64,000 bases of DNA from Symsagittifera roscoffensis (taxonomy: Eukaryota; Xenacoelomorpha; Acoela; Convolutidae), in assembly GCF_963678635.1 (NCBI RefSeq), contig NC_087066.1, forward strand, positions 67,653,477 to 67,717,476, read 5' to 3'. Below the pieces are notes generated by a model. It did not search any database, was not told where the DNA came from, and saw only the letters and a list, made by a program, of their open reading frames with translations. The position numbers and the translations under genes are program-made. Below, piece by piece: positions 1-10,706 of the stretch. Position 1 is the stretch's first letter; the number at the start of each line of letters is the position of its first letter.

Positions 1-1673
1 AAATTGTGGCTATTTTCTGATCCACATGGAACTGCGGTATCCCAGAAATAGGTTCGTCTTGAAAGTGTGTCAACGAAATGTACTTTATTTTTATAAAAGA
101 TAGGGATTCTTTTATAAGATCGTTTATCTTCAAAAACATATAGTGGTGATACTTTTTTGGTACAGGTATAAAACCATAAAATATTTCCTTCGTAGTCTAA
201 AAAATTTGATCTATTTCCTGATAGTAAATATCCTGCGTAGGGTATTTTTAATACTGCTAGTGCAAGTGATTGTAAGGTTTGTGTCCGTTCTAATTCGCAT
301 AGTTGGTGAAGTGTTTCTAATTCAGAGAGTGACATTTCCTGAAAAATTCGGCTAATTGTGTTGTCTAATTTCATATCTAAGTGAATATCATAGTGGATAT
401 TACCAAAATAAGTACTATTCATTAGTGATAGTTCTTGTAAACGTGTGCTTCTAGTGCCATGGGGCTTTAGATGTCCACCAGGTTGACCTGTACTTTTTTG
501 AAAATTAACTGGTATATATGATGTTCCTTCGTTTATAGGATGGCTTGTGGCATATGGGTCGATTTTTATTTTTCCAGTGGTCATGTCGAATCCTTTTTCG
601 TATTCAACTAATATTTCGGAGTATTGTGTTTTGTGAAGTGGGTTTCTGTATTTGCATGCAAGTTCTGTTTCTTGATATATTTGAAAATGTGTCAATTTAT
701 TTTCTATATTGTGAATGTTTCTAAAATTAGTACTTTGTTTTCGTGATGGATTTACTTGTTCATATGGAATTGATTGTATAAAATATTTTTCGTGAAATTT
801 TATCATTCGGGCGTCTATTTTTGCTACTTGAAATGTTGTACATGTGTCTTTGGTGAACCAAACAATTGTTGCTTGTGTTCGTGTTGTAGGGTCACAATAG
901 CCTTGATCGTTTTTACAAGGTAATCTAATTCCTTGATAGATCATTGTGTTGTCAGATAAATCGCGTGTGAGTTGTATTTTTTCGAGTTGTAATTTCCAAT
1001 CGAAAAACATTTTTTCTTGATATCCTTTATTTTTTGTGTCTGCTTTGCAGTTTGATGGGTTATTTATACCAATGTGCGGTATCCAGTGTTTATCGTGTAT
1101 ATCATAAGTTAATCTTCCGTGTGCGCCGTTGTATGGGTGTTTTTCATCTAGTTTTATATGTCCTTGATATCTTTCAAGTTCTGCTTGATGGACAGAATCT
1201 GCAAAAACTTGGAAATATACTAACTTTCTATCGGTGTTTTTATTTTTTGTGATATTTAGTCTGAGTAACTCGTTTATACAATCTTCGGGGTTGAGATGTA
1301 AAAGTCGTTCGATATTACTCTGGTAGAATGATTCGTGGTCAAGTCGATTTTTATTTCCAATTGAGACTTGTGAACAATGTACTTTCTTTTCAGAAAATGT
1401 TGCTGTGAATTTATATCCTATAACTGTTGTTGCTCGGGCTTTTGAATAGAGTGTCGCTATTACATTTGTAGTTTCTATAGCTTGTGGTTCTGTTTCGCAT
1501 TGTGATACTTGATTTATTGCATATTTGTGTAGTGTTTTTTGTTCATTTTCTTCACAATCGTAATGTGTTACTAATAAATCTTGGGGTCCTGTGCGGGGGG
1601 AAGGATTTATGTTCTGATTGGAAATTACTAGAAAAAAGAATTGGAGAAAAATTAATATTTTTAGAATATACAT
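1..1673 (-). CDS. Envelope-like glycoprotein ORF of the retroelement, partial at window edge
   Basis: The frame starts at an ATG (1,671-1,673) and appears open for about 557 codons to base 1, where it is cut. The first 20 or so residues are a strongly hydrophobic signal peptide (MYILKILIFLQFFF core). The ectodomain follows, rich in Cys and N-glycosylation sequons, with a His-Tyr-Asp-Cys motif at residues 37-40 and a Thr-Leu-Tyr motif further on. Position downstream of integrase plus a signal peptide fit an envelope (class of fusion protein not assigned). The HYDC/TLY spacing reminds me of glycoproteins found in some arthropod retroelements and chu-like viruses; this is recollection, not alignment. 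No membrane anchor is visible because the C-terminus lies outside the window. Its ATG overlaps the end of the preceding ORF by 13 bases in another frame. Confidence 0.7.
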   Translation of the reverse strand, partial: MYILKILIFLQFFFLVISNQNINPSPRTGPQDLLVTHYDCEENEQKTLHKYAINQVSQCETEPQAIETTNVIATLYSKARATTVIGYKFTATFSEKKVHCSQVSIGNKNRLDHESFYQSNIERLLHLNPEDCINELLRLNITKNKNTDRKLVYFQVFADSVHQAELERYQGHIKLDEKHPYNGAHGRLTYDIHDKHWIPHIGINNPSNCKADTKNKGYQEKMFFDWKLQLEKIQLTRDLSDNTMIYQGIRLPCKNDQGYCDPTTRTQATIVWFTKDTCTTFQVAKIDARMIKFHEKYFIQSIPYEQVNPSRKQSTNFRNIHNIENKLTHFQIYQETELACKYRNPLHKTQYSEILVEYEKGFDMTTGKIKIDPYATSHPINEGTSYIPVNFQKSTGQPGGHLKPHGTRSTRLQELSLMNSTYFGNIHYDIHLDMKLDNTISRIFQEMSLSELETLHQLCELERTQTLQSLALAVLKIPYAGYLLSGNRSNFLDYEGNILWFYTCTKKVSPLYVFEDKRSYKRIPIFYKNKVHFVDTLSRRTYFWDTAVPCGSENSHN

Positions 1674-2815
1674 GTGTATGATAATCCTGAGTATGGGTTA
1701 AAAAATGTGATGTAACCAATTGTCTTTTTGGTATATCTGTCGTATTTGTATATTACCTCAGTTGTTATGAGTGGTGGTGGTAGTGATTGAGCTGTTATAT
1801 TTGGTGGGTTTAATGGGTAGGGATGTGGAGCAATGTTGTTTAGTTTAACCGTGATTTCAAATTTTAATTGTAGACTATTTTGTTGGAGTATTTGGATGTT
1901 ATGATCACGAATGTCTTCGTGGATGTCTTGTCTATATTGTAATCTATTGAGTGCCCAGTTGTGGAGTCGGTTACTTTCTGGGTGTTGTCCAAGTAATGGT
2001 GGGGGTGCTGTGAATGTATTCCAGTCTAATCTTATAGGGATATTTGTTGATGATTGTTCTCGATATCTAGCGTCGAGGTTATTTGGGAAATTTAAAGTAA
2101 AAGGCGTCGGTGAAATCTGGCTTATTGATGGTGTTGATGGTAGTGATAATGTTTCTGGTAGTGATGATGATGTTGTTGTATCCGTAGAAAATTCTATTGG
2201 ATCATTGATTAAATTTGGTTCACCTTGTGTGAATGATTGTGTTGTCCAATATGGTAGTCGTGATGTTTGGTTTGGGGGGTTAAAGGGATTTTCACGTATT
2301 TTTTCAGATGTTGGTGTTGCACCTAAGTAATCTGAGGGTAGGCTTGAGGTGCTACGTTGTGAAAGAAGTGTAGGGGTTTCTGGTTATATACCAATGGGGT
2401 TTTCTGGAGTATTTTGTGATGGGGATTGGGGTATATCAAAATAAACTCGGGGGGTTTGAAAATTTCTATTTCGTCGAGGATGTATAATTTGTCTATTTAT
2501 TTCAACTGTATTTTGATTTTGACTAAGATTTCGTATTCTACTTAATTCTTGTGGTAGTGTTGGGTACAAGTTATATGTTGGTTCACTTAGAGGTGCTTGT
2601 CGTTGAACTGGTTCTAGTGGTTCAGATAAGCGAGCGTGTCGTTCTTCAAAGGTATATGGGTTATCTTGAAAAGAAATTCGTGTAGATGTTTGAGGTTTTT
2701 GGGTAGTTATAGGTGGTGTTGGGTTATCTTGGGATGATGTCGGTGAAGACTGACCGTGTGATTGTTGGGTAGCAATTTTTGATGGTTTTTGATCTATTTC
2801 TTTTAGTGAAAAAAT
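1661..2815 (-). CDS. Pro/Ser/Thr/Gln-rich accessory ORF between integrase and envelope, one internal stop
   Basis: This frame is open from just after a TAA at 2,816-2,818 to a TAA at 1,661-1,663, about 384 codons, broken once by an in-frame TAA at 2,384-2,386. The product is unusually rich in Pro, Ser, Thr, Gln and Asn, with no obvious hydrophobic segment and a basic Arg/Asn patch in the middle. No ATG lies near its beginning, so it may be reached by splicing or by a -1 shift from the overlapping small membrane ORF (overlap 2,803-2,815). Codon use and composition match the neighbouring element ORFs. I recognise no family. It could be a divergent surface-protein N-terminal region, a second gag-like or regulatory protein, or the start of a polyprotein with the envelope. 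Confidence 0.5.
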
Positions 2816-2991
2816 TTATGTTTTTTGAAGTATTCTTCTAGAAAAAGAATTGGAAGGATTGTTGCTAAGGCGAATGTGATGATTGCTTTCTTTATACATT
2901 TGCATATTGTCAAGATGAGGGATGATAGAAAAGTTATAAAAATTACAAATAGTAAAAAAATATCGGTTCTACTAAAAATGGTTGGTATCAT
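2803..2991 (-). CDS. Small membrane protein ORF (62 aa) in the retroelement
   Basis: An ATG-initiated 62-codon ORF directly precedes the Pro-rich ORF. It contains two hydrophobic stretches (about residues 11-29 and 34-51) split by a short Cys/Lys-containing turn, and ends in a basic Lys/His tail, so a one- or two-pass membrane topology is likely. Its last 13 bases overlap the next ORF in the frame one base back. Small membrane proteins between pol and env are not standard in Gypsy elements. It might be an independent accessory protein or a leader exon for the downstream products. The ORF is short, so chance is not excluded. Confidence 0.35.
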   Translation of the reverse strand: MIPTIFSRTDIFLLFVIFITFLSSLILTICKCIKKAIITFALATILPILFLEEYFKKHKFFH

Positions 2992-3831
2992 TTAGATAAG
3001 TTTTGTGAATCGTACCTGTGGATATGGTCAATGGCTTTTGAAAGTTGGAGGTATAGTTCAAAAATGGAATAGAAAATTAAAAAAACATTGCAAAAAATGA
3101 TTAAGATTATTACAAAAGCTTCAAAGGTATCAAAAAGAAATATGATAAAAGTTTAAATATTGTTTAAAAGTTTATGAAAATGTTAAGAATTATGTTGACT
3201 GATCGAGAGAAGAGCATTTAAGAAATGGCTTCTCGATCGAATATTTTTTGTTGTTTGAGGTAATTTTCAAGTGTGGTCGAATTATTTATTGGTTTTTTGA
3301 CAAGTGGATTGAGTTTTGTGAAAAATTGTTGGGGGCGAATTTTATGGTGGTCTTCTTTTTCTTTATTTTTATTTGTCAATTGATCTGGGGTATTTTTGAA
3401 ATTTTTATACTTTAGGCTAATTAAAATGGTCGTTCTTTTACTTTAGGCTAATTTAACATTTTTTGTTTGGGGGGTATTTGAGGTCTGAGTTGGGGAAATA
3501 TTGTTGATCTTTGGGTTATTAGATAAGGGAGGGTTATGATATTATGGTGATATTTATTTTAGTTGTCAAGTTGGAATGGTTTGCTTATTTTTGACCTGGA
3601 GGTCGCTAAGTTATAGTTATAGATATGCCTGGAGTTTAATATCGTTCGTCTAGTTGGTTTGTGTTAGAGTTATAGAAGGTGACGGATTGGATGAATCCTA
3701 TTGGCTAATTTTGAACTAGAATCGTTGCGTGTTTGTCAGCATGTAATTTGAAAAATGAAAGTTCAAAATATTTCAGAGGTGCAAAGATTATTAATTGTAA
3801 AATTAAAGCTGTTTTTGAATTTCATCTTTCT
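2992..3831. other. Non-coding spacer between integrase and downstream ORFs
   Basis: No long ORF on either strand. A 14-base direct repeat (ACTTTAGGCTAATT) occurs at about 3,409-3,422 and 3,440-3,453, with a partial third copy (GGCTAATTTTGAAC) near 3,703. On the minus strand the segment just before the small membrane ORF could hold a splice acceptor for a subgenomic env message, which is the usual expression route for such genes; no specific site is convincing. Confidence 0.4.
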
Positions 3832-5703
3832 TTAATATTTTAATTGTGGGATGAATGTTTTATAGTTTTTGCGTGGTTGATTTCTAAGTCTTGATGACTC
3901 TCTATGTTCTGATTCGTCGATTTGTTCTTGGGGTATAATTTTTTCTGTCATTTTTCTATTTTTTCTTTCTTTTTGAGGAATATTTTGATCTAGCTTTTTT
4001 GTATTGTTTTTTATTGTAGTTGATTTTTTATTTTGGTTTTCGAGATGAATGTCATGTTGTTTTTTTGTTTCTTTTTCCGTATGTGGGTTATTTTGAATAA
4101 CTTTTAAAACTGTGAAAGAATATAATTGAGTTAGTTCGCGTAGTGCGTATTCTTTTGGGTAATAAGGTAATAGATTGTTTCGATGTTGAACAATTTCTTT
4201 TTGGTCTGAGTCGGTGATTTTATATGTGACGTCAGTGGGTTTGGCAATCATTTGGTATGGTCCTTTACGAAGGGGTTGTAATTTTTTAGAAATTCCTTTT
4301 TGAGTGTTAAAATTGGGTATTAAAACAAATGTTCCAATTTTTAAATCGGAGGCTGGTGTAAAGCGTGAATTTATTTGTTCATTAATGTTTTGCCTTTGTA
4401 ATAACTTTTTTGTTACTTTTTGGTAAATTTCATTGTGTTTTTTATCTCTATTTAAAATCCATTCGGTGTGTGTACCGAAGGCTAATTTAAGAATTTCTGG
4501 GTGAAGAAAATGATCTTCATCATGTGTGTGTAAAGGTAGGTTATAACAAATTGAGTCTTTTTTCGGTTGACAATGACTTTGTGCAATTTTATGAGAGTTT
4601 GCTGTAAACATAATTGGTTTGCGTGGTTTTTGATTAAAAACCATTTCATATGGTGACATTCCTAGAGTTGTCGTGATTTGTGAATTATATGCTAAGGGAA
4701 ATAGTTTTACATCTGCTGACCATTCGGTGTATCTTGTATCATTTCCATTGATGATACATCTAAGATATTCTTGTAGTGAACGGTTCATACCTTCGACTAA
4801 GCCGTTTGTCCAAGGTGCATGAGATGTACGTGGTTTGTGTTTGATGTTATATAAATGACATAATGTGATGATTTCATTATTTTTGAATTCTGTACCGTTG
4901 TCTGTAACTAAAATTTCGGGTAGTCCGAACTTGGCTATCCAGTGTTCATAAAGTGTTGTGTAAGCGTAATAAGCGTTACAATGTGGTACTGGGTTAAGTG
5001 CTACATAATGTATAAATGCGTCAACAATTACCATAATGTAGGAGTTTCCTTCGGATGATAGTGAAATTGGTCCTTTTGTATCAAATGAAATACGGTGGTT
5101 AAAGTACAAACTTTGTCCTTTTAAATCTTGTTTTTGTGCTATTTGTTTTTGATTTGGATAAGGTTTATTTAGCTGACATACTATACAATCATTGCATAGT
5201 ACTTTTATCCAAATTGGTGCATTTGGGAAATAAAAATTTTGTATGAAATTTGAATATGTTTTCTCTGATCCAGAGTGTCTTTTAATGTTTTGTGTATGTG
5301 AAATATTAAAAGCTATGAGAATCATACTTAAAGGGAGACAAGGAACTGTTGATTCATTTAATTGGTATTCTAGAAGGTCTGTGTTTTCATTAATTGTTGT
5401 ATTATTAAACTTTCGAAAATATCGGAGGAGTGTTTTATTTCCTAAAATTGTGGTATCTGCCTTTACGGGTTTAGTTTTATATTTGTGCCATGATTTTAGT
5501 TGTCTAATTACTGGGTCAAGATTTTGATATTGTTTCAAGGTATTAATTGTAATTTTTTCTGCTGGAGGGAGAAAAATGTTTTCAATTTCTAATATAGATA
5601 AAGGAATTGTATCAAGTGGGTCATGGAGGTCAAAAACTTGATTTATTGTGTATTTTGAATCGTTTGTTTGTGGTCCTGATAAATTTATTTTATCAGTTAG
5701 ATT
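3832..5703 (-). pseudogene. Retroelement integrase (pol C-terminal part)
   Basis: The frame is continuous with RT upstream except for the TAA at 5,704-5,706. The zinc finger is visible as two His (HTQNIKRH) and two Cys (CNDCIVC). The DDE core shows Asp in FDTKG, Asp in LVTDNGTEF and Glu in GLVEGMNRSLQE. A GPY-type module (KGPYQMIAKP) follows, then a Lys/Gln-rich basic tail. There is no chromodomain. Integrase inserts the cDNA into host DNA. The catalytic core itself looks intact; I label the locus a pseudogene because the pol frame is interrupted. First in-frame start-like codon is a TTG at 5,538, so it would be made as part of a polyprotein rather than from its own start. Confidence 0.9.
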
Positions 5704-7395
5704 TTATTTTTCAATCAACGGGAAAAGGTCTTTTTTATGCGAGTGTTGTTTTACTCTTTTTTGTTGGGTGTTATTTTTTATCCATTGTGAATATGGAATT
5801 AGTTTGAAAGTTGATATTACAAGTAGATCAACTTCGTAGTGGTTATTTTGGCAATCTAAATAAAGTGGAAAGTGTTGTAGATTAATTATCTGTGATTGTT
5901 CAACGTCAGTTTTTACTGCATAATTGCATTCTAGTCGGGGTGATGTTTCGTTTTCTGCAAGGTAAAATTTTATATTTTTGGGTATTTCAACTGTAGTTTT
6001 ACGTGTAAGTAATTCAAGTGGTGTATTTCGACTTAATGCGTCTGGTAATGCAAGATTTTTTCCTGCTGTCCAAACTATTTGTAAGTTTGGAATTTTCATT
6101 AGAATTAATTGAAATCTATAAACTCGGTGATTTGGGTTGGACTTTTGTGTAAAGAGAAAAATGATTGGTTTGTGATCTGTGAATAGAACTGTTGGATGTT
6201 TTGATCCAAGTATCAGAAATTCATATTCTGTAAGTGTATAAATTATAGCTGTACATTCTCTCATTAGAGTTGAGAGTCGTAGCTCTGCTTGAGTGAATAA
6301 TCGAGAATTTGCTGATATAAGGTTCATTTTGTTTGTACCATTGTGTGATTGTAATAATGCTGCGCCGATGCCAAAATTCGAAGCATCGCACATTGCATAG
6401 AATGGTTGATTTGGATCTGGAATTGTATTCGAAATTTGTTCAGTTAAGAGTTTTTTAATTTCTTCAAATTGTATTTGATGTTCTGTATTCCATTCAAAAT
6501 TATTTTGTTGTCTAAGTATATTATAGAATGGTCCTAAATATAATTGCATTTTATAGACGTATTTGCTTAAAAAATTTAACATTCCAAGGAATTCTTGGAT
6601 TTTCTTTTTGTTTGTTGGTGGTTGAAGTTTCTGAATAGCATCAATGCGTGATTTTAATGGAGTGATTGTTTTTCTTTCGATATTGTGTCCTAAAAATTTA
6701 ACTCGTGTTAAAAAGAAGTGTGATTTATCGGGGGCGGCCTTCAGATTTTCTTTCTGAAGTATTTTGTGATAGTGTTCTAAAACTTTAAACATTTCTTCTT
6801 TTGTCTGTGATTGCATAAAAACATCGTCTAAATAGGTGATTGCGTTTTTCTTGAGTATTAGTGGTCTAAAAATTTTGCTCATAAAAGCTGAAAATGCTGC
6901 TGGTTCCATGGATATTCCATAGAATAGGCGATTGGATTCATATTGTTGATTTCCAATAAAAAATTGTGTTAAGCGTCGCGATTGTTCATCTAGTGGCATT
7001 TGATTGTATGCACTATTCATATCTGCGGTTGTAAAGTATTTTCCGTTTATTTTTGTTAAAATAACTTGTATTGGTTCAATAGGCCAATTGCATTTTGATT
7101 CGTCTGTTAGTGAATTAAGATATCTAGCGTCTAGAACTATTTTTAATGATTCTCCTTTTGCTAGGATGATAACAGGGTTGATAAATGTGTTACCCTTTGG
7201 TTGTTTTTCTTTGTTTACCGGTGAGATAATTTTGTATTGCTCTAGAATATCGAGTAATCTGTTCACTTTATCGTGTAAATGATTTGGTACTTTACTTGCT
7301 CTTTTTTTTTTAAAAACTGCGTCAGGTTTTAACGGGAGATGTAGTGATGAACTGATTTTGCCAACATCAAATTTGGATGTTGCATAGACTGATGA
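5704..7395 (-). pseudogene. Retroelement reverse transcriptase and RNase H
   Basis: Fingers begin with an FDVG...LPLKP segment, then NPVIILAKGESLKIVLDARYLN, the palm strand FTTADMNSAYNQMPL, the catalytic ITYLDDVFMQSQ, and the thumb FLGHNIE. The connection and RNase H follow (FEEIKKLL, CDASNFGIGAALLQ, RECTAI, FTDHKPI, LPDALSRN). This is a full Ty3/Gypsy RT-RNase H with catalytic residues in place. It is bounded by in-frame stops: TAG at 7,396-7,398 and TAA at 5,704-5,706. Upstream and downstream reading continues in the same frame, so this is one pol gene with stops at domain boundaries. Confidence 0.93.
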
Positions 7396-8001
7396 CTATT
7401 TTATTAGCTGTTCGGCTAACTTATTAAATTCGTCTTGTGTTATTTGTGAATGTTGGAAGTTAAACATTGTTAAAAATTTCTGTTGATCCTCTGTATAGTT
7501 ATTTATGTTGAATGTATGTTTGAAATATGGGGTTTTTGTGAAATAATCTGTATTTCTTTTTTCATTACTTATTATATTATTTATGGATAGTTCTTCGTTA
7601 AGAATTGTGGATTGACAAATATCTAATAATTGGAGTATATTATTTACGCGGTATGCTTTTTCATGCATTGGTGATATTGTAGCGTTGGTTTTGCAATATC
7701 CTAAAAGTCCTAAGGGTAATGTTACTTTATACGGTGTATTGTTGTATACATGTAGCGAAATGATGTCTGAATTCGTATTTTTCAAATATTTTATGGATGA
7801 AATTGTGATTTTGAAAAATTTATGGATAGGTTTGAATTCAAAGTCTGACATATAGAGTTGTTGTTTATTTTGATTTTTATCATATTGGTGAACTTGTTTT
7901 ATTGAAAAATTATATATGTTTCCTAATAGTGGTTTCAGGTGTTTTCGTTGTTGGTTATAAATTGGATAAAACTTTGAAAAGAATGGTGGTTGTTTATTTA
8001 A
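7396..8001 (-). pseudogene. Pol segment between protease and RT
   Basis: Same frame as protease and RT. After about 50 codons of linker an ATG at 7,851 opens a 151-codon stretch ending at TAG 7,396-7,398. The segment includes a conserved-looking LPLGLLGYC motif followed by NATISP and an FNFQHSQIT stretch. I associate these features with the pre-RT region of envelope-bearing or related Gypsy pols, from memory only. The function is unknown; it may form the protease-RT linker or the tail of the mature protease. The TAG separates it from the RT fingers. Confidence 0.7.
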
Positions 8002-8490
8002 TCATTGAAAAAATGTTAGGGCTGTGTTTTTCGTTTTTGTGTACTTATCTTTGATTAGTATTTTACTATTCAAGATGTTGATTGTTGGTATATATTTAGA
8101 GATAAATGGTATTTCAATGATATTGTGCTTAATATCAGTGATATGAAATATTTGTTTAAATGGTTTATTTAAAATTTTATTTTGCTCCATTGTTCTTGTG
8201 GGGAGAAAAAATAATTGAACTTTTCCATAGTTTACCAATGTTGATCCTTGTGCTGTTGCTAGTTTACTGGAGGTTGCAAGAGGTGTTAATTTTGGGTGTA
8301 ATGTTTTGATTTCATTCCATGTGGGGATGCTTATTATGTTTGATTCTGCTCCTGAATCAATTAAAAAATCAATTTCAAGATCTGGTGGTTGAAATTCACT
8401 GTTTCTTGGACTTTCTAAGAGAAATGGTTTTGGTAAAATTTTTTTCTTTGGTTTGTTCTTTTTGTATATTTTGATAGATGTGATTTGTAT
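8002..8490 (-). pseudogene. Retroelement aspartic protease
   Basis: The frame opens after a TGA at 8,491-8,493 and ends at an in-frame TGA at 8,002-8,004. The active-site loop reads LIDSGAESN, with the catalytic Asp codon at 8,356-8,358, preceded by the hydrophobic strand EIDF. About 100 residues follow, the usual retropepsin size. The protease cleaves the Gag-Pol polyprotein. The frame differs from that of the gag tail, which runs in parallel down to 8,396, so a ribosomal frameshift in the overlap (about 8,396-8,490) is the likely way pol is expressed. Confidence 0.8.
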
Positions 8491-9656
8491 TCAAGCATTT
8501 TGTTTTGTCATTTTCATTGGATTTATTTACAGTGTTGATTTCGTTAGTTTCTTGTGCCGTTTGTGTGGTATGGATGGGTTCAATATAATAATTGTGAAGG
8601 AGTTCTAATTGATTTTCATATGTGATGAAAAAGGTTGTTCATATATAATAGGTTCGTAGTCGTTTTTGACTGCAATCATATTTATGGAGAGAGTGTTTTC
8701 TGTATCACTTTCTGTGTCTGATGATCCACAGTTTATTTGATTTAGTTGTAGTTCGTTATTTCCTGTGTCATCAATACCAGGGGGGTCTGATGTTGTTTCT
8801 CGATTTGATTGTACTTGATTAATATGTCTTTGATGTTTAGGTGTACTACTTCTGTGGCGGTTGTTAGAATTATTATAATGGTTATTATTTCTGTGTGGTG
8901 ATTGGGAATAATTTCTATAACGATTATTATAACTTGAATGTCGATTTTGTGAATTGTTTCGTGACCGGTTTTGATAATTATCGTTTGGTCTGTTATAGTT
9001 TGATCTGTTTAATGAGTTATTCCTTGATCGATTGTTCGGATAATTCTGATTTCGGTTGTTTGAATAATTTCTACTTCAATTATTGGAGTAGTTTCTATTT
9101 CTATTATATGATGAGTTTCGTGACTGATTGTTTGGATAGTATTTATTCCTTGTTGATTTTGTGTATCTGTTGGATGTGGAGAAAAAGTTCTATGATATGT
9201 ATGTGGTTTTTGCACTCCTTGTCCGCGATATTCTTGAGTATATGGTGCAAATATATCTGGTTGTAAATAATCATCATCAGAGGATAAATAATCCGTATGA
9301 TGAGGTGCTTGCTTTTTATTTTTATTTTGTTGAAAAAATGGGTAATTATCACTACGATCCTGTGGAGGATGTGAATTAGTTTGAAAATTTACTGAGTTGG
9401 TTGTTGCCATTGGGTTATCCCAATATCGAGATCTTATCTGATTATTATTATTTTTTCGTGGGGGATAGTTTGTTTTTGATGATTGTGCGTAATTATAATT
9501 GTGTTCCGCAAAAGTGTTTCTCGTGAACGTTCTGCGTGTTTTTGACGGTACTGTCATGGGTCTATATGTTTGATAATCCATTTGTGAATATTTTGGAGCA
9601 ACCGAAGGTTTAACGGTTGATTGTAAGGTTACCTGTGCTAGTGAAGTGTTTGTATT
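8396..9656 (-). pseudogene. Gag C-terminal region, Arg/Asn-rich, frame-broken
   Basis: Reading continues from gag past its TGA (9,657-9,659) in the same frame to a TAA at 9,009-9,011. The obvious coding signal moves to another frame at about 9,160-9,190, where a long Arg/Asn/Tyr/Ser-rich tract (repeats such as RNRNYSNN) runs. That tract has a TGA at 9,076-9,078 and ends at TAG 8,605-8,607. A second frame change near 8,630 leads into the segment that ends at TGA 8,396-8,398. No CCHC zinc knuckle is visible; the Arg-rich tract is the probable nucleic-acid-binding part. The frame changes are indels that disable this copy. Confidence 0.65.
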
Positions 9657-10706
9657 TCATGGTGTTGTTAAATTTGGACGTATCGGTGAAATACTTTGTT
9701 GTGTAGTTGTTGTTGTTTGGACGATTTCTTCATTTATGAAGTGTGATGGTGTTTGAATATCTTGTTGTGTAAGATTCCTAGTTCCATTAAGGTTTTCATT
9801 GTGTATGACGGTCGAATTTAAACTGTTATTTCGCGTATCAGGTAAAAATGTATTGTAGTTTAATGGTGTTGCATCAATGGTTAATGGTACTACTCTTACA
9901 TAATCTCTTGTATAAAATATTGTACTTATTGCTTGACTTGAGATTGATTGTGGGATATTTGTGAATGCATAATGAGACCATTCGGGGTCCCAAACGTAGT
10001 CTGACTGTTCTGTGATGGCGGTATCATCGTTTGAATTTTGAGGTCTGAAATTTTTTCTTGCTTGCGAAATTAAATCTATATTATGTGTGAAATAATCTAT
10101 TATAAACCATGCCAAAATTTTTTGTAAGTCATGTTTTGTATGTTGTGAAACTTCATCTTTAGTGAAATTTTCTTTAATTATTTGTAGGAAAGTTGAAAAT
10201 AGTGTGATTTCATGTCGTACCCTTATATGTTTGGATGTCTCTGTCGGTGAGACATTTGGGATTGGGGTTTCGTTTTCTAATATTGAAATGTAACTATATA
10301 TTATTGCAAAAACTTCATTAGTAAATATGGAGTTTGCTCTTTGTGAGTTATGATATTGTATGCTTTTTATATATTCTAAGAATACTTTTGAAAATTTTAA
10401 GTCAAGATCGTCTGTTCGAATTACATATTTGCGGTGATTCGGGTTTGGTGTACTGAATTCTATGGTGTAGATTCCGTATTGTTGTGTTAAATTACATATA
10501 TCTTTCAGATAATGATCAATAATTTGTCTTTTGATTTTTACATCTGGGAACTCTGCTTTGCATGGGCTGATTCCGGGTTCAAACAAATTTAGGAGTAAAT
10601 TCTTGCAAAGATCGTGTTGTCCTCTATTATCGGGTGCATCTACGAGGAAGGGGTAGATGTCGTCGTCATCAGGACTATCTTCACTTGGAGTGTGTGTTTG
10701 GCTCAT
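9657..10706 (-). CDS. Retroelement Gag, capsid-bearing part
   Basis: ATG at 10,704-10,706; 349 codons to TGA 9,657-9,659. An acidic N-terminus (Asp/Ser-rich) is followed by a mostly helical region (residues about 25-220) consistent with a capsid, then a Thr/Pro/Asn-rich tail. It has no sequence motif that I can assign beyond position: first large ORF upstream of protease. The start overlaps the end of the pre-gag ORF by 26 bases. In-frame reading continues beyond the TGA, so the native product was probably longer. Confidence 0.65.
   Translation of the reverse strand: MSQTHTPSEDSPDDDDIYPFLVDAPDNRGQHDLCKNLLLNLFEPGISPCKAEFPDVKIKRQIIDHYLKDICNLTQQYGIYTIEFSTPNPNHRKYVIRTDDLDLKFSKVFLEYIKSIQYHNSQRANSIFTNEVFAIIYSYISILENETPIPNVSPTETSKHIRVRHEITLFSTFLQIIKENFTKDEVSQHTKHDLQKILAWFIIDYFTHNIDLISQARKNFRPQNSNDDTAITEQSDYVWDPEWSHYAFTNIPQSISSQAISTIFYTRDYVRVVPLTIDATPLNYNTFLPDTRNNSLNSTVIHNENLNGTRNLTQQDIQTPSHFINEEIVQTTTTTQQSISPIRPNLTTP

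Noticed and set aside
143-2330. Plus-strand ORFs overlapping the envelope region
   Set aside because: They are shadows of the longer minus-strand element ORFs, which carry a signal peptide and coherent composition.
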